NCBI RefSeq assembly: GCF_030232885.1
Contig: NZ_JASPGD010000001.1
Span: 186,001 to 250,000 of the forward strand
DNA from: Corynebacterium sp. MSK297
GTDB lineage: Bacteria > Actinomycetota > Actinomycetes > Mycobacteriales > Mycobacteriaceae
Length of the DNA stretch: 64,000 nucleotides
Direction: 5' to 3'
Every line of letters begins with the position of its first letter. Within the stretch, counting starts at the first letter, position 1. The position numbers and the translations under genes were made by a program. This document shows, piece by piece, positions 18,061-29,098 of the stretch. Under the pieces are notes generated by a model. That model saw nothing but the letters and a program-made list of their open reading frames with translations. It did no database searches and was not told the DNA's origin.

Positions 18061-19911
18061 CTATCCTCCATCGGCCGTGCGAGCGGGAGCGCCTGCGCCG
18101 GCACGCAGTTCATCGAGGCGTTGGAAGAAACGATCAGAAACATTCACCGCCGTGGTCGAGCCACCACCGTCGACGACCAACGTGGCAAAAGCGATATCGT
18201 CGTCTCGGAAACCAGTAAACCACGCGTGTGATCCTCCGGAGTACTCCGCCTCACCGGTTTTGCCGTGGATCGTGCCTCCGGCTTGCATACCCGCAGCAGT
18301 GCCCGAGGCGACAACTTCCCGCATCATCGAGCGCACACCTTCTATAGCTTCCGGGGACGGACCTGGGACGTCTTCACTCGGCGTCGTCTCATGACCTTCG
18401 ATCAGGGTCGGCACGGGGCGATGCCCTGCAGCCACAGTCGCCGAGACTAGAGCAAAACCAAATGGGCTGGCCAGATCCAGGCCTTGGCCGTAACCAGCTT
18501 CGGTGCGCTCGAACGCGGTTTCCCCTTCTGGGATTTCCCCGGTGATGGTCACTAATCCGGGGATCTCATAATCAATGCCCAGGCCGAATTTTTTGCCGGT
18601 TTGTTCCAATTCACCTGGGGCGAGGTTCGTCGACATTTCGGCGAACGTGGTGTTACACGACGCGGCAAATGCACGCTGTAGCGGAACCGTGCCCAGCGAG
18701 AACTGGTTGTAGTTAATCACGGTGCGGCCTTGGATATTCATCGTTCCTGGACAGCCGACGTACGTTCCCGGATTAACATCTTGGTGTTCGATTCCAGCGG
18801 CCGCGGTAATGATCTTGAATACCGATCCGGGTGGATAATGCCCATTGAGGGCAATATCGCCGTCTTTATCTGCTTCCGGGGTTTGTGCGACCGCGAGAAT
18901 TTCCCCCGTCGACGGACGCATCGCCACCAACATGGTTTGTTTATCTTCCCGCATGGCGACGGCATCTTGTGCCGCCCGTTGTACGTTGTAATCGATCGCG
19001 ACTTTCAGCGCCGGGGCCGGGTCTGCATCATGCACACTCACGTCGGAAAGCGCAGCCCCCTGGGGATTGACCACGCTCACTTTCCACCCGTTGGCTCCTT
19101 CCAGATCATCGCCAACGATCCGGGTCACTCGCGACATAATATCCGGCGCAAAGTCTTTTTCCACCGGAACCATCGCAGGTTCCTCGTTCAGGCGCACCCC
19201 AGGCACACCTGCAAGGGCATCAACAATCGCCGGGCCTTCGTCGGCGGAATACACACCAACCGAATAAATGCCATCAATGCCTTCCAACGACGACGCCAGC
19301 TCAGCAGCATCCAATGAAGATATCGTCGTATCCCTGGCGCTGGCAGCATTGACCGCACTCGCAATGCGCGCTGCAGCCACGCGGGGATCGTCCAACTGGG
19401 CGGTATCGACCAGTAACCGGTGCGAAACTCCTGGCGACAAGAGCTCTACCCCATCCGAGGAAACCACGCTGGCACGAGCTGCCTCGACCGCACGCAATTC
19501 CAGGTGTTGATTAGCCCCAAGATCCGGGTGAATGATCGTCGGCTTATAGCGCACGGTCCACTCATCAGACGCCTTCGTCAACGTCATCTCCGTGTCATAG
19601 ACCAACCCGCGATCGCGCGGAAGATCCCAATGCATGGAATAACGCGCGGTAGCTATCGAATCATTGACGTCGACGTCGTCCAGAGTGGCGGTGAGGCCTT
19701 CTGCCTGTAATCCCGTGAAAGTATCGTCGATTGCTTTCGTGATGTCCTGTGGGTTGTCCACAACATCAGATAAAGCCTCCGCATCACGTTCGGCCATGGC
19801 ATCCAAGAAATCTTGGGCAACCGGGTCTACAGAGGCTGGCTTTGGGGTGCACGCCGCCAGCGTCGAGCCGCCAATGACGGCGGAAACTAGCAGCGCAACC
19901 GTCTTTTTCAT
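18061..19911 (-). CDS. Class B penicillin-binding protein, lipoprotein with MecA_N-like domain
   Basis: A 616-residue transpeptidase that cross-links peptidoglycan outside the membrane. The N-terminus is a lipoprotein signal (MKKTVALLVS to LAAC, Cys21). An NTF2/MecA_N-like domain spans about 26-130, a dimerisation region follows, and the transpeptidase domain carries S363-x-x-K366 (GSVFK), S418-C-N420 and K551-T-G553. Mycobacteria have a comparable lipoprotein PBP (Rv2864c) beside the ispG-rip1-dxr genes, and the same order is seen here. TAGTCT seven bases before the ATG suggests leaderless expression. Confidence 0.92.
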   Translation of the reverse strand: MKKTVALLVSAVIGGSTLAACTPKPASVDPVAQDFLDAMAERDAEALSDVVDNPQDITKAIDDTFTGLQAEGLTATLDDVDVNDSIATARYSMHWDLPRDRGLVYDTEMTLTKASDEWTVRYKPTIIHPDLGANQHLELRAVEAARASVVSSDGVELLSPGVSHRLLVDTAQLDDPRVAAARIASAVNAASARDTTISSLDAAELASSLEGIDGIYSVGVYSADEGPAIVDALAGVPGVRLNEEPAMVPVEKDFAPDIMSRVTRIVGDDLEGANGWKVSVVNPQGAALSDVSVHDADPAPALKVAIDYNVQRAAQDAVAMREDKQTMLVAMRPSTGEILAVAQTPEADKDGDIALNGHYPPGSVFKIITAAAGIEHQDVNPGTYVGCPGTMNIQGRTVINYNQFSLGTVPLQRAFAASCNTTFAEMSTNLAPGELEQTGKKFGLGIDYEIPGLVTITGEIPEGETAFERTEAGYGQGLDLASPFGFALVSATVAAGHRPVPTLIEGHETTPSEDVPGPSPEAIEGVRSMMREVVASGTAAGMQAGGTIHGKTGEAEYSGGSHAWFTGFRDDDIAFATLVVDGGGSTTAVNVSDRFFQRLDELRAGAGAPARTADGG

Positions 19912-19918
19912 GACGAAA

Positions 19919-19924
19919 AGACTA
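19919..19924 (-). promoter_or_regulatory. -10 element TAGTCT of the penicillin-binding protein gene
   Basis: On the minus strand TAGTCT, seven bases, ATG at 19911, within the 32-base gap after ispG. Confidence 0.4.
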
Positions 19925-19943
19925 CCACGCCACAGTGATGATT

Positions 19944-21107
19944 TTAGGAAGTGACGCGCACATCGGCCTTAGCACCTTCTTGTGCTTCCAAGCCTTGTTC
20001 CTCAGCGATGATATTCGCCTGCTCAATCAGTGTCTCGACAATCTGTGATTCTGGGACTGTTTTCACGACCTGCCCTTTCACAAAAATCTGCCCCTTACCG
20101 TTACCCGATGCCACACCAAGATCAGCATCGCGAGCCTCACCAGGGCCATTGACGACACAACCCATCACAGCAACGCGTAACGGGAATTCCAAGCCGTCGA
20201 GGCCTTCAGTAACTTCTTCGGCCAACTTGTACACATCCACCTGGGCGCGACCACAAGAAGGGCAAGAAACGATCTCCAGCTTGCGTTCTTTCAGGTTCAT
20301 CGCCTGCAGGATTTGCTCGCCAACTTTGATTTCTTCTACTGGGTCAGCGGACAACGACACGCGGATGGTATCGCCAATTCCTTGCGAAAGCAGTGCACCG
20401 AAAGCTACGGAAGACTTAATGGTGCCCATCATCAACGGCCCGGCTTCTGTCACGCCCAAGTGCAGCGGGTAATCCGTCTTGGCAGCTAGCTGCCGATATG
20501 CCTCCACCATCAGCACCGGATCGGAATGCTTGACCGAAATCGCAATATCACCGAAACCGTGCTCTTCGAATAGGGAAGCCTCCCAGATCGCGGATTCCAC
20601 CAGGGCTTCCGGGGTCGCCTTGCCATATTTTTCCAGCAGCCGCTTGTCTAGCGAGCCGCCGTTGACGCCGATGCGGATGGGAATTCCCGCATCGCCAGCC
20701 GCCTTGGCAACTTCTTTCACTCGGCCATCGAACTCCTTGATATTGCCGGGATTCACGCGCACCGCAGCACACCCGGCATCAATGGCCTGGAAAATGTATT
20801 TCGGTTGGAAGTGGATGTCCGCAATCACCGGAATAGGCGACTTTTTCGCGATCGCCGGAAGTGCCTCAGCATCGATAGGCTTCGGGCACGCAACCCGGAC
20901 GATATCGCAACCGGTTGCCGTCAGCTGGGCAATCTGCTGCAAAGTTGCGTTAATATCATGGGTTTTGGTCGTCGTCATCGACTGCACTGAAACCGGATAA
21001 TCCGATCCGACTCCCACATCACCGACCATAAGCTGACGCGTCTTACGTCGCGGAGCCAGCGTTGGCGGCGGACCTTCCGGCATTCCGAGTCCAATCGGAG
21101 TTGGCAT
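19944..21107 (-). CDS. ispG: 4-hydroxy-3-methylbut-2-en-1-yl diphosphate synthase
   Basis: IspG (GcpE) carries out the penultimate step of the MEP isoprenoid pathway with a [4Fe-4S] cluster. The ATG at 21107 ([10 protein letters not shown]) follows AAGGAG, giving 387 residues; a longer reading exists but lacks a ribosome site. The TIM-barrel block [14 protein letters not shown] and the cluster cysteines in SCPSCGR and [12 protein letters not shown] are present. With dxr two genes upstream it forms the dxr-rip1-ispG cluster conserved in Actinobacteria. Confidence 0.97.
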   Translation of the reverse strand: MPTPIGLGMPEGPPPTLAPRRKTRQLMVGDVGVGSDYPVSVQSMTTTKTHDINATLQQIAQLTATGCDIVRVACPKPIDAEALPAIAKKSPIPVIADIHFQPKYIFQAIDAGCAAVRVNPGNIKEFDGRVKEVAKAAGDAGIPIRIGVNGGSLDKRLLEKYGKATPEALVESAIWEASLFEEHGFGDIAISVKHSDPVLMVEAYRQLAAKTDYPLHLGVTEAGPLMMGTIKSSVAFGALLSQGIGDTIRVSLSADPVEEIKVGEQILQAMNLKERKLEIVSCPSCGRAQVDVYKLAEEVTEGLDGLEFPLRVAVMGCVVNGPGEARDADLGVASGNGKGQIFVKGQVVKTVPESQIVETLIEQANIIAEEQGLEAQEGAKADVRVTS

Positions 21108-21174
21108 GTATTCTCCTTGCAAATTGCGAATGTGCTGGCAATATTCTAACACTGACGGCTACAGCTACACACTG

Positions 21175-22395
21175 CTAAAACAGCATGATGGGGTTAACCA
21201 GATCGGCAATAATCACGATCACACCGACCGTCAGTAGTAATGCCGCCATGCCATAGGTCAACGGCAGCAATTTTTCATAATTCGCCGGGCCACCTGGTTC
21301 TTGGCCACGTAATCGACGGACAAGGTTACGTAGCTTTTCCCACAGCACCACCGCGATGTGCCCGCCGTCGAAAGGCGGAAGCGGAATCATGTTAAACAGC
21401 GCGAGGAAAAAGTTCAGCGTCGCTAGCATCATCCAGAACATCGGCCACAACTCGCGTTCGACGAGTTCACCGCCTGCACGCGAGGCACCCACCACGCTCA
21501 TCGGGCCATCTTGTTCTCGTTCTGCACCGAAAATTGAAGCGGCAACCGCTGGAATCTTGCTTGGGAAAGCAATAATGCCATCGACCGTGGCTTTCAGCAT
21601 GTACCAAGAATAATCGAGACTCGCCGGTATCGCCTCAATAACGTTGTATTCACGATGCACATCCAACGGTGCGTTGGTCAGACCAACCGAGCCGACAGTC
21701 TGTGGCTGACCGTCGACGTCGTAACGCACCACAGAGTCCAGTTCGACATCCAACTGCAACTGTTGGCCGTCACGTTCGATATCCAACGTGACGGTCTCCC
21801 CCGGCCGGGCCTGAACCTCATCGCGGAACTGCATGAAATTATCCAGCTCTTCGCCGTTAAGTCCGGTGATAATGTCTCCGGCGACAACTCCAGCTTCTCC
21901 ACCAGCGCCGTGCCCCGTACAGTCTTCTAATTCAGCGGGCGCATCCGCCTGGATAGGTGCCTTTTGATCCGCAGAGCACGTAACCTCACCTACCTTCGCC
22001 CGGACGTCGGCATGCGGATCTGGCAATCCAGCACTCGCCGCGACTAGGAACAAGATCAGCAAACCAAGTACAACATTGACGAGCGGTCCCGCTGCCAACA
22101 CCGCGATACGCTGCCATGCAGGTTTGGAATACATCGCATGCGGCTTTTCTTCCTCCGTCATCTCATCCATCGCGGTCATACCAGCGATGTCACAAAAACC
22201 CCCAAGCGGAAGCGCAGCTAGACCATACCGGGTATGCCCTTTGGTAAACGACAGCACGGACGGGCCGAAGCCCACATAAAAACGACGCACGCGCATACCA
22301 AAAGCCCGCGCCGAAACCATATGCCCGGCCTCATGCAGTGCGATCGTGGCTGCAATGCCCAGGGCAAACAGGAAAATGCCAAGAATAAAAGCCAT
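21175..22395 (-). CDS. rip1: Site-2 protease family (M50) intramembrane zinc protease, Rip1/RseP type
   Basis: Cuts membrane-bound anti-sigma factors and other single-pass proteins inside the bilayer. The 406-residue protein has the zinc motif HEAGH at residues 21-25 in the first helix, a central PDZ domain (about 130-230, containing GVVAGDIITGLNG) and the third ligand region NMIPLPPFDGGH at 335-346, where Phe stands before Asp in place of the more common Leu. Four hydrophobic segments are expected. In mycobacteria the same position (between dxr and ispG) is held by Rip1. TAGAGT seven bases before the ATG suggests a leaderless message. Confidence 0.93.
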   Translation of the reverse strand: MAFILGIFLFALGIAATIALHEAGHMVSARAFGMRVRRFYVGFGPSVLSFTKGHTRYGLAALPLGGFCDIAGMTAMDEMTEEEKPHAMYSKPAWQRIAVLAAGPLVNVVLGLLILFLVAASAGLPDPHADVRAKVGEVTCSADQKAPIQADAPAELEDCTGHGAGGEAGVVAGDIITGLNGEELDNFMQFRDEVQARPGETVTLDIERDGQQLQLDVELDSVVRYDVDGQPQTVGSVGLTNAPLDVHREYNVIEAIPASLDYSWYMLKATVDGIIAFPSKIPAVAASIFGAEREQDGPMSVVGASRAGGELVERELWPMFWMMLATLNFFLALFNMIPLPPFDGGHIAVVLWEKLRNLVRRLRGQEPGGPANYEKLLPLTYGMAALLLTVGVIVIIADLVNPIMLF

Positions 22396-22402
22396 CGCGA
22401 AA

Positions 22403-22408
22403 ACTCTA
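22403..22408 (-). promoter_or_regulatory. -10 element TAGAGT of rip1
   Basis: On the minus strand TAGAGT, seven bases, ATG at 22395, in the 26-base gap after dxr. Confidence 0.4.
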
Positions 22409-22421
22409 CCTTAACTACGCA

Positions 22422-23639
22422 CTAGGACAGACAGTGCACGCGTGTGATATGTTCCCCGGCGACCCGGCGGGCAGCTTTTTCCAGTTCATAAATATCGTCG
22501 AGGTTGTTAGCGAGCGGTCCCGATTGCTGCGCGAGGGTCTCCATCACGGTGCCGACGACATCAACGATCTGCGGGAAACGGATGTGCCCACGCAAAAATG
22601 CTGTTGCGGCTTCCTCATTAGCAGCGTTGAACACGGCTGGTAGACCGTCGGTAGCAAGCGCAGTGCGGGCTAAATCTAGGGCTGGAAAAGCCTCGTTATC
22701 CACCGGCAGGAATTCCCAGGACTGCGCGTCTTGCCAGTTGAGCGGCGGCTGCGCATGCGGGAGGCGGTTCGGCCACGCCAAGGCCAACGCGATCGGAAGT
22801 TTCATCGACGGTGGCGAGGCCTGCGCAAGCGTAGAGCCATCACAAAACGTTGCCGCTGAGTGCACGATCGACTGCGGATGCACGACCACATCAATATTGC
22901 TGGCGGGAAAATCAAATAGATAGCTGGCTTCGATCAGCTCAAGGCCTTTATTAACCAAAGTCGCAGAATTAAGTGTATTCATCTGCCCCATCGACCACGT
23001 CGGATGTGCTGCGGCTTGCTTCGGAGTGACATTCCACATACGTTCGCGATCCCATCCGCGGAACGGCCCCCCAGATGCGGTAAGCACCAACCGCGAAAGC
23101 TCTTGCCGACGCCCGGAACGAAGGGCTTGCGCCATGGCAGAATGCTCAGAATCAACCGGTATAATCTGTCCCTGAGCTGCTTGTTCTAATATCCAGCGCC
23201 CACCAGCGACTAGGGATTCTTTATTCGCCAGTGCCAGTGTCGAGCCTGCGCTCAGCGCAGCAAGCGTTACCGGCAACCCGCGAGAACCATCCATGGCGTT
23301 GAGCACGACATCTGCGTCGGCAGACGCACACAGCGTCGCCGCTGCATCCGGACCGCCCGCGATATTTTCGCCGAGTTCTTGCGAGATCTTCTGCGCTGCG
23401 GCCTTATCGGCGACGGCGAGAGATTCCGCTGAAATCCCGAAATGCCGTGCCTGCTGACATAACAGCTCCGGCCGCGAACCACCTGCAGCGAGCCCAACTA
23501 GCTCAAATTTATCCGGGTTATCGGCGATAATTTCTAAGGCCTGGGTGCCGATCGACCCTGTCGATCCCACCACGACTACGGAACGCTTATGGTCGGTTTC
23601 CGGGGCTACCGTCTGCTGTTTGTGTTCTGCACGATTCAC
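22422..23639 (-). CDS. dxr: 1-deoxy-D-xylulose 5-phosphate reductoisomerase
   Basis: First committed enzyme of the MEP pathway; converts DXP to MEP with NADPH. 405 residues from GTG 23639. The NADPH-binding [18 protein letters not shown] starts at about residue 21, [12 protein letters not shown] and PVDSEHSAM (metal/substrate site) lie in the middle, and [14 protein letters not shown] follows. About 15 residues of polar leader precede the Rossmann strand. TAAAGT seven bases before the GTG is a candidate leaderless promoter; no ribosome site is seen. Confidence 0.96.
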   Translation of the reverse strand: MNRAEHKQQTVAPETDHKRSVVVVGSTGSIGTQALEIIADNPDKFELVGLAAGGSRPELLCQQARHFGISAESLAVADKAAAQKISQELGENIAGGPDAAATLCASADADVVLNAMDGSRGLPVTLAALSAGSTLALANKESLVAGGRWILEQAAQGQIIPVDSEHSAMAQALRSGRRQELSRLVLTASGGPFRGWDRERMWNVTPKQAAAHPTWSMGQMNTLNSATLVNKGLELIEASYLFDFPASNIDVVVHPQSIVHSAATFCDGSTLAQASPPSMKLPIALALAWPNRLPHAQPPLNWQDAQSWEFLPVDNEAFPALDLARTALATDGLPAVFNAANEEAATAFLRGHIRFPQIVDVVGTVMETLAQQSGPLANNLDDIYELEKAARRVAGEHITRVHCLS

Positions 23640-23646
23640 GCCCGCT

Positions 23647-23652
23647 ACTTTA
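23647..23652 (-). promoter_or_regulatory. -10 element TAAAGT of dxr
   Basis: On the minus strand TAAAGT, seven bases, GTG at 23639. Confidence 0.35.
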
Positions 23653-23846
23653 TCGCCTAGCGGCTTTAATCGCTTTATACCCGTCGGTATGCAAGAATAA
23701 AGACAGCTATATTTTCAGGTTCGGCAATTGCCACCACAATAGACACCGTGGCCCGTGAACTCATACAGTTTCCGAAACAGGCGGGTTTATTCTGGTGGTG
23801 CGCCGGACACAGGTTTAACTGACGTTGATGTGAAGGAGTATCCGCT

Positions 23847-24284
23847 GTGGCTTCCCACGAACCCGCACCGCAGGTACATAACGGTGTATCTACCCTCGAT
23901 GTTCCCTCGGCGGCCTGGGGTTACAGCGCCGTAAAGCGCACCACCATCCAGGTGTCAGGCTGGATTTCCGTCCTGTGGCTTTTGGGGTTGAACTTCGGTA
24001 ACCACGAAGGCCACGTCGAGACCATCTACCTGTTTACTTTCGCGATTCTGATTGCACTTGGCTTGCTCATCCACCTGTTTGAACCAAAGCTTTCTCAGGT
24101 GCGCACCCTCACCGGCCGTAACAAGGGCGAAAACCACAAAGAACCAGAATGGGCTTACCAGCAGGCGACCCTCACCGGTGTCTACGCTGAGCTCACCGAT
24201 TCACAGCTGCGCTCGATGAACATCGATCCAGCACGTGTTGCTCAGTTGCGTGCAGGCCAGCGCAACGAATCCATCGAGGGCTAA
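23847..24284 (+). CDS. DUF2631 membrane protein
   Basis: A 145-residue actinobacterial protein of the DUF2631 family, function unknown. It starts at GTG 23847 behind AAGGAG. Two hydrophobic segments are visible, about residues 37-50 (VSGWISVLWLLGLN) and 60-75 (IYLFTFAILIALGLLIHLF), flanked by a polar N-terminus containing AAWGYSAVK and a charged C-terminal half with WAYQQATLTGVYAELT. It lies divergent from dxr and convergent with rlmN, the same setting as its relatives in mycobacteria. A hairpin terminator follows. Confidence 0.85.
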   Translation: MASHEPAPQVHNGVSTLDVPSAAWGYSAVKRTTIQVSGWISVLWLLGLNFGNHEGHVETIYLFTFAILIALGLLIHLFEPKLSQVRTLTGRNKGENHKEPEWAYQQATLTGVYAELTDSQLRSMNIDPARVAQLRAGQRNESIEG

Positions 24285-24319
24285 TCACCACCGCGGTTAA
24301 TCACACCGCATCAAACTAA

Positions 24320-24350
24320 TAGCCACCCCGGTTTCGGGGTGGCTATTGTT
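24320..24350. terminator. Hairpin between the DUF2631 gene and rlmN
   Basis: TAGCCACCCCG and CGGGGTGGCTA form an 11-bp stem with a GTTT loop (24320-24345). T-rich sequence follows weakly on both sides, so it can serve both converging genes. Confidence 0.75.
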
Positions 24351-24385
24351 GCCTGTAGAACTTTCTCAAACCCTAAATACCCGAG

Positions 24386-25522
24386 TTAAACTCTGGCTTC
24401 GGCTTCCATTTTTCGGTCAGCTTCTTCCTCTGCAGCCAGCTGGCCACAGGCTGCCGCGATTTCTTGTCCCTTGGTATCACGAACGGTGCACGGTACCCAC
24501 TGAGAAACGCGACGGACGAACTCGTCTTGCCGGTCTTTCGGCGAGGCATCCCATTCTGATCCTGGGGTTGGGTTCAGCGGAATCAAGTTCACATGCACCT
24601 TGGTACCCAAAGCCTTCCACAGCTTCTCTCCCAGGAGATCCGCGCGCCAATCCTGATCATTCTTATCGCGGATCAACGCATATTCAATAGAAACCCGGCG
24701 TGAGGTCTTTTCCACGTAGTACTTCGCGGCATCCAAAACTTCTTCTACCGACCAACGGTTATTCACGGGCACGAGGGTATCGCGGAATTCGTCGTCCGGC
24801 GTGTGCAAAGAAACCGCCAGGGTAACGTTCATCTGCTCGTCGGCAAGCTTTCGGATAGCTGGTGCCAAACCCACCGTGGAGACTGTCACGTTACGAGCGG
24901 AAATACCGAATCCTTTCGGAGACGGGGCAATAATCTGGGCGACGGTTTCCTTCACGCGCTTGTAGTTTGCCAGCGGCTCACCCATGCCCATAAACACGAT
25001 ATTCGACAAACGCGAACCTTCGTCGGCAAGAGTCTTGGCTGCATGACGCACCTGCTCTGTCATCTCTGCGACTGAGAGGTTACGGTCCAACCCGCCTTGG
25101 CCGGTAGCGCAAAATGGACAGTTCATGCCGCACCCAGCCTGCGAAGAAATACACAACGTCGCACGGTTCGGATAACGCATCACTACCGATTCCAACAAGG
25201 TTCCATCATGCAGACGCCACAACGACTTTGAGGTATGGCCGTCGTCGGTTTCTTTGGAATACAGGTGCGTCATCAGCTGCGGAAATAGAGCTTCTGCAAC
25301 TTTGCCCCGGGCGTCGGCAGGTAGATCCGTCATCGTCGTCGGATCGGCTTCATAGCGCTCGTAATAGTGACGCGCAATCTGATTGGCACGGAATTTTGGT
25401 AGCCCCAGCTCGGCTAACGCGTCGATGCGTTGCTGTTCACTCAAGTCCGCAAAATGCTTTGGCGGAAGGCCCCGCTTTGGGGAGGAAAAATCGAGTTTTA
25501 CTGGTTGTGGCATGACTGCCAT
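24386..25522 (-). CDS. rlmN: Dual-specificity 23S rRNA (A2503) and tRNA methyltransferase RlmN
   Basis: Radical-SAM enzyme that methylates C2 of adenosine 2503 in 23S rRNA and A37 of some tRNAs. I take the ATG at 25522 ([10 protein letters not shown], 378 residues); the frame can be extended to a TTG at 25549. The cluster motif is C-x3-C-x2-C in [16 protein letters not shown], and the SAM-binding [10 protein letters not shown] and the downstream methyl-carrying region AAACGQLA (catalytic Cys) are present. It follows cdsA by 31 bases. Confidence 0.95.
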   Translation of the reverse strand: MAVMPQPVKLDFSSPKRGLPPKHFADLSEQQRIDALAELGLPKFRANQIARHYYERYEADPTTMTDLPADARGKVAEALFPQLMTHLYSKETDDGHTSKSLWRLHDGTLLESVVMRYPNRATLCISSQAGCGMNCPFCATGQGGLDRNLSVAEMTEQVRHAAKTLADEGSRLSNIVFMGMGEPLANYKRVKETVAQIIAPSPKGFGISARNVTVSTVGLAPAIRKLADEQMNVTLAVSLHTPDDEFRDTLVPVNNRWSVEEVLDAAKYYVEKTSRRVSIEYALIRDKNDQDWRADLLGEKLWKALGTKVHVNLIPLNPTPGSEWDASPKDRQDEFVRRVSQWVPCTVRDTKGQEIAAACGQLAAEEEADRKMEAEARV

Positions 25523-25553
25523 ACTGCCTTGTTCGGAGCCTATGGACAAATCG

Positions 25554-26447
25554 TTAAGCAGTATATTCCACCAGCATATTAATCAATAACCACGTAGCCA
25601 TGGCCGCGGGCAGCATGCCATCAATACGGTCCATGAGTCCACCGTGGCCGGGAAGAATTGCTGACATATCCTTGATGCCAAATTCGCGTTTAAACTGAGA
25701 CTCCACAAGATCGCCCAAGGAGGCGCAAATTACCAAGCCTAAGCCCAGCACGAGGCCGATGCGCCAATCATCGTGCAGCAAGAAATGCACACTCAGTGCT
25801 CCGGTGATCATGCCAAACAAAACCGAGCCGGCAAAACCTTCCCAGGATTTCTTCGGACTCACCGCAGGCGCCATGGGGTGGGCACCAAACATGACGCCAG
25901 CAGCATAGCCGCCGACATCGGAAGCTACGACGCATAACATAAAAGTCGCGATCGAGGCGCTCCCCGATGCCCATGAGGTACTCAGATGCGAAAGCATCGC
26001 GCCAAACGAGGCGAACAATGGGATCCACATAAGCACGAATACGCCAACGGACATATCGCGCAAATAATTCTGTGGGGCGGCATGCCTGCCATTATGAAAT
26101 AGCCTGCCGAACATCAGAACCAATACAGATGCAACAAACGCGGCAACCAGGCCCGTAATTTCAAATGGCCATGACAGCCACACCATGGCTTGGCCCATGA
26201 TCATCATCTGATAAGACGGCAGGCTGTAGGAGTTTTCCCGCAAGCGTGAGAGCACTTCCCACATAGCCACGGCCACACCGATAGAAACAACTGGATACCA
26301 CGCGACCGGACCGATCAATAACGCGCCAATAACCAGCGCGCCCAGCAGAACACCAACACCAATTGCTACACGAAGATCACGACCGGCATCGTTTTTTGGG
26401 TATGGGAGATGGCCACGCAGTGACCACCTGGATCTAGATTCCTTCAT
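25554..26447 (-). CDS. cdsA: Phosphatidate cytidylyltransferase
   Basis: Makes CDP-diacylglycerol, the precursor of all corynebacterial phospholipids, from phosphatidate and CTP. The 297-residue protein has a polar N-terminus of about 25 residues and about eight membrane helices. The family signature is clear near the C-terminus: [26 protein letters not shown] and [15 protein letters not shown] with the metal-binding acidic residues. An AAGGAGG ribosome site precedes the ATG. The 154-base gap to frr contains no gene I can support. Confidence 0.95.
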   Translation of the reverse strand: MKESRSRWSLRGHLPYPKNDAGRDLRVAIGVGVLLGALVIGALLIGPVAWYPVVSIGVAVAMWEVLSRLRENSYSLPSYQMMIMGQAMVWLSWPFEITGLVAAFVASVLVLMFGRLFHNGRHAAPQNYLRDMSVGVFVLMWIPLFASFGAMLSHLSTSWASGSASIATFMLCVVASDVGGYAAGVMFGAHPMAPAVSPKKSWEGFAGSVLFGMITGALSVHFLLHDDWRIGLVLGLGLVICASLGDLVESQFKREFGIKDMSAILPGHGGLMDRIDGMLPAAMATWLLINMLVEYTA

Positions 26448-26601
26448 ACCCCTCCTTAAGGCCCGTGTTCAGGAATTCTTGGCGAAAGTGTTCGTGGAAT
26501 GCATCGCCCTCACGGCAGCGCTCATGCTGGTTGTAGAAAGACGCCGCACTGCGCGGTTAACCACACGCACAGCGCGACGTTGGCAAAATGCTGAAACGAA
26601 T

Positions 26602-27159
26602 TTAGACTTCCATCAATTCGGATTCTTTATTTCCGACGACGTCATCGATGGAATCGACATACTTCGCGGTCACTTTCTCCATCTCGGCTTCTGCCGCCTT
26701 GACTTCGTCTTCGCCGCTTTCACCATCTTTTTGCAGCTTCTTCAGCTGTTCCATGGCTTTTCGACGAACGTTACGGATAGCGATCTTTCCGTCTTCGCCT
26801 TTGGAACGAGCAAGTTTTACCATGTCTTTACGACGTTCCTCAGTAAGCTGCGGGATAGTCACGCGCAGGACTTGGCCATCGTTCGTTGGGTTCACACCGA
26901 GATCAGAGTTGCGAATTGCGTTTTCAATCTCACCGATCATCGACTGCTCATAAGGCTTGATCAGCAACATGCGTGGTTCAGGTACCGAGACCGTCGCCAT
27001 CTGGGTAATAGGTGTCGGGGCACCGTAGTATTCCGCGACCAGGCCATTGAACATTGATGGGTTCGCCCTGCCCGTGCGAATGGTGGTGAGGTCTTCACGG
27101 GTGTGCTCAACAGAGGCTGCCATGCGCTCTTCTGCTTCCAGCAAAATATCATCAATCAT
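26602..27159 (-). CDS. frr: Ribosome recycling factor
   Basis: Works with EF-G to split ribosomes after termination. 185 residues, the standard RRF length, starting [13 protein letters not shown]. The three-helix bundle contains [10 protein letters not shown] and the conserved hinge block [15 protein letters not shown]; the C-terminal helix includes [16 protein letters not shown]. The gene follows pyrH by 72 bases, the normal rpsB-tsf-pyrH-frr order. Confidence 0.97.
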   Translation of the reverse strand: MIDDILLEAEERMAASVEHTREDLTTIRTGRANPSMFNGLVAEYYGAPTPITQMATVSVPEPRMLLIKPYEQSMIGEIENAIRNSDLGVNPTNDGQVLRVTIPQLTEERRKDMVKLARSKGEDGKIAIRNVRRKAMEQLKKLQKDGESGEDEVKAAEAEMEKVTAKYVDSIDDVVGNKESELMEV

Positions 27160-27231
27160 GAGTAAGTCCTGTACTTAATCGAGTAATGCAGATCTGCCGC
27201 CGAACTAGTGTGTCCGGCTATCCAGCTGTTT

Positions 27232-27972
27232 CTAGTTTTCCTGTGAGATTACCAGGGTGCCAATACGTTCCCCGGCTACCGCGCGGGCAATATTGCCCTC
27301 AGTCAACAGGTTGAACACCAAAATTGGCATGTCATTATCCATGCACAGGCTGAAGGCCGTGGCATCAGCAACCTTCAGGCCCTTTTCGATGACTTCCCGT
27401 GGGGTAATTTCGCTGTAGAGTTCGGCATCTGGGTTATACCGTGGATCATCGGAATAGACTCCATCGACACCCTTGGCCAAAAACAGCACCTCTGCCCCGA
27501 TTTCCAGGGCGCGCTGGGCGGCAGTGGTATCCGTAGAGAAATAGGGCATTCCCATGCCCGCGCCAAAAATAACCACGCGTCCTTTTTCCAAGTGCCGGTC
27601 GGCGCGCAATGGTAGATAAGGCTCTGCGATTTGGGCCATGTTGATGGAGGTTTGCACACGGCAGTCCACGCCCAGTTGTTTCAGGAAGTCCTGCAGCGCC
27701 AACGAATTCATGACTGTACCGAGCATGCCCATGTAGTCCGAGCGTGCCCGATCCATTCCGCGCTGGGATAGTTCAGCGCCGCGGAAGAAGTTGCCGCCAC
27801 CGATGACGACGGCGATTTCCGCGCCGGTTTTTGCTACCTCGGCAATTTGGCGGGCGACGTTTTCGACCACATCCGGGTCAATGCCGACGGTTCCCCCACC
27901 GAACATTTCGCCGCCGAGTTTCAACATGACGCGTTTATAGCGGGTTCTTTGGGCACTCTCGGTGTCAGTCAC
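27232..27972 (-). CDS. pyrH: UMP kinase
   Basis: Phosphorylates UMP to UDP; amino-acid-kinase fold, normally hexameric and allosterically controlled by GTP and UTP. The GTG at 27972 ([14 protein letters not shown]) is behind GGAGAG, giving 246 residues; the frame runs 34 codons further upstream without support. The phosphate-binding [20 protein letters not shown], the UMP-binding [19 protein letters not shown] and the nucleotide-site [13 protein letters not shown] segments are all present. Confidence 0.96.
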   Translation of the reverse strand: MTDTESAQRTRYKRVMLKLGGEMFGGGTVGIDPDVVENVARQIAEVAKTGAEIAVVIGGGNFFRGAELSQRGMDRARSDYMGMLGTVMNSLALQDFLKQLGVDCRVQTSINMAQIAEPYLPLRADRHLEKGRVVIFGAGMGMPYFSTDTTAAQRALEIGAEVLFLAKGVDGVYSDDPRYNPDAELYSEITPREVIEKGLKVADATAFSLCMDNDMPILVFNLLTEGNIARAVAGERIGTLVISQEN

Positions 27973-28126
27973 CGTTGTTCTCTCCTTGGCTGTGCAGACA
28001 ATAGTTTCTATGGTACCTTCTCGGCTCACTAGCCTAGCAATTATAGGCCTAGCTCGGCACAAAATCCTTGCCAAGGTATCTATACGACCCCAAGAAATCA
28101 GGATCCAAGCCTACTACTCCAGATAC

Positions 28127-28157
28127 AACAAAACCCTCGCCATAATGGCGAGGGTTT
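28127..28157 (-). terminator. Rho-independent terminator after tsf
   Basis: AAACCCTCGCCA and TGGCGAGGGTTT form a perfect 12-bp stem with a three-base loop, followed on the minus strand by TTTTGTT. It ends the rpsB-tsf transcript and separates it from pyrH. Confidence 0.9.
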
Positions 28158-28195
28158 ACCGGGTGAGCAGTGCACAAAGCGACTGCATCAGGGTT

Positions 28196-29023
28196 TTATG
28201 CCTGACCAACCTCGAAACGACGGAAACCGGTCAGCTTCACGCCAGCTTCTTCAGTTACCTGAGCGACTGTCTTCTTGTTGTCTTCCAAAGATGGCTGTTC
28301 CAAAAGAACAACGTCCTTGTAGAAACCGTTCAGGCGACCTTCGACGATCTTTGGGATGGCCTTTTCTGGCTTGCCTTCTTCGCGGGTGATCTGCTCAGCA
28401 ATAGCCTTTTCCTTCTCAACGATCTCGGAAGGAACATCCTCGCGAGTCAGGTACTTGGCTTTCAAAGCAGCAACCTGCATGGCGGCTGCGCGGGCGACGT
28501 TATCAGCGTTGTCAGCATCAGACTCGTAGGAAACCATGACACCCACTGATGGTGGCAAGTCGCCGGAGCGCTTGTGCAGGTAGATTGCGACTTTGTCGCT
28601 GTCTACGGTGGCAGCGCGCTTCAGTTCCAGCTTTTCGCCGATCTTGGCGGACTGCTCCTGGATCAAATCGCCGGCAGTGCTGCCATCAATCTCGACAGCA
28701 ACCAGTTCTTCCTGGGAGTTAGCCCTCGCGGAAGCGGCAGCGTCGGCGATCTTTTGGGCGAAGCTAATGAAGTCCTGGTTCTTCGCAACAAAGTCAGTCT
28801 CACAGTTAACTTCGACCATGGTGTTTCCGGAAACTGCAATTAGACCTTCGGAAGCGTCGCGGTCTGCACGCTTGCCAACGTCCTTAGCACCCTGGATACG
28901 CAGGGTTTCGACGGCTTTGTCGAAGTCGCCGTCGTTTTCTGCCAAAGCCTTCTTGCAGTCCATCATGCCGGAACCGGTCATGTCACGGAGCTTCTTAACG
29001 TCTGCAGCGGTGTAATTCGCCAT
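28196..29023 (-). CDS. tsf: Elongation factor Ts
   Basis: Nucleotide exchange factor for EF-Tu. 275 residues from an ATG behind AAGGAGGA. The UBA-like N-terminal domain ([19 protein letters not shown]) and the exchange motif CETDFVAKN at about residue 80 are present, followed by two core subdomains. It is 75 bases downstream of rpsB and has its own strong terminator. Confidence 0.97.
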   Translation of the reverse strand: MANYTAADVKKLRDMTGSGMMDCKKALAENDGDFDKAVETLRIQGAKDVGKRADRDASEGLIAVSGNTMVEVNCETDFVAKNQDFISFAQKIADAAASARANSQEELVAVEIDGSTAGDLIQEQSAKIGEKLELKRAATVDSDKVAIYLHKRSGDLPPSVGVMVSYESDADNADNVARAAAMQVAALKAKYLTREDVPSEIVEKEKAIAEQITREEGKPEKAIPKIVEGRLNGFYKDVVLLEQPSLEDNKKTVAQVTEEAGVKLTGFRRFEVGQA

Positions 29024-29098
29024 AGTGTGGACGATCCTCCTTATGTAGGAACGATGTGGGAACGGGAAACGTTTTCTTAGTACGTCTCGTTGGCGCGA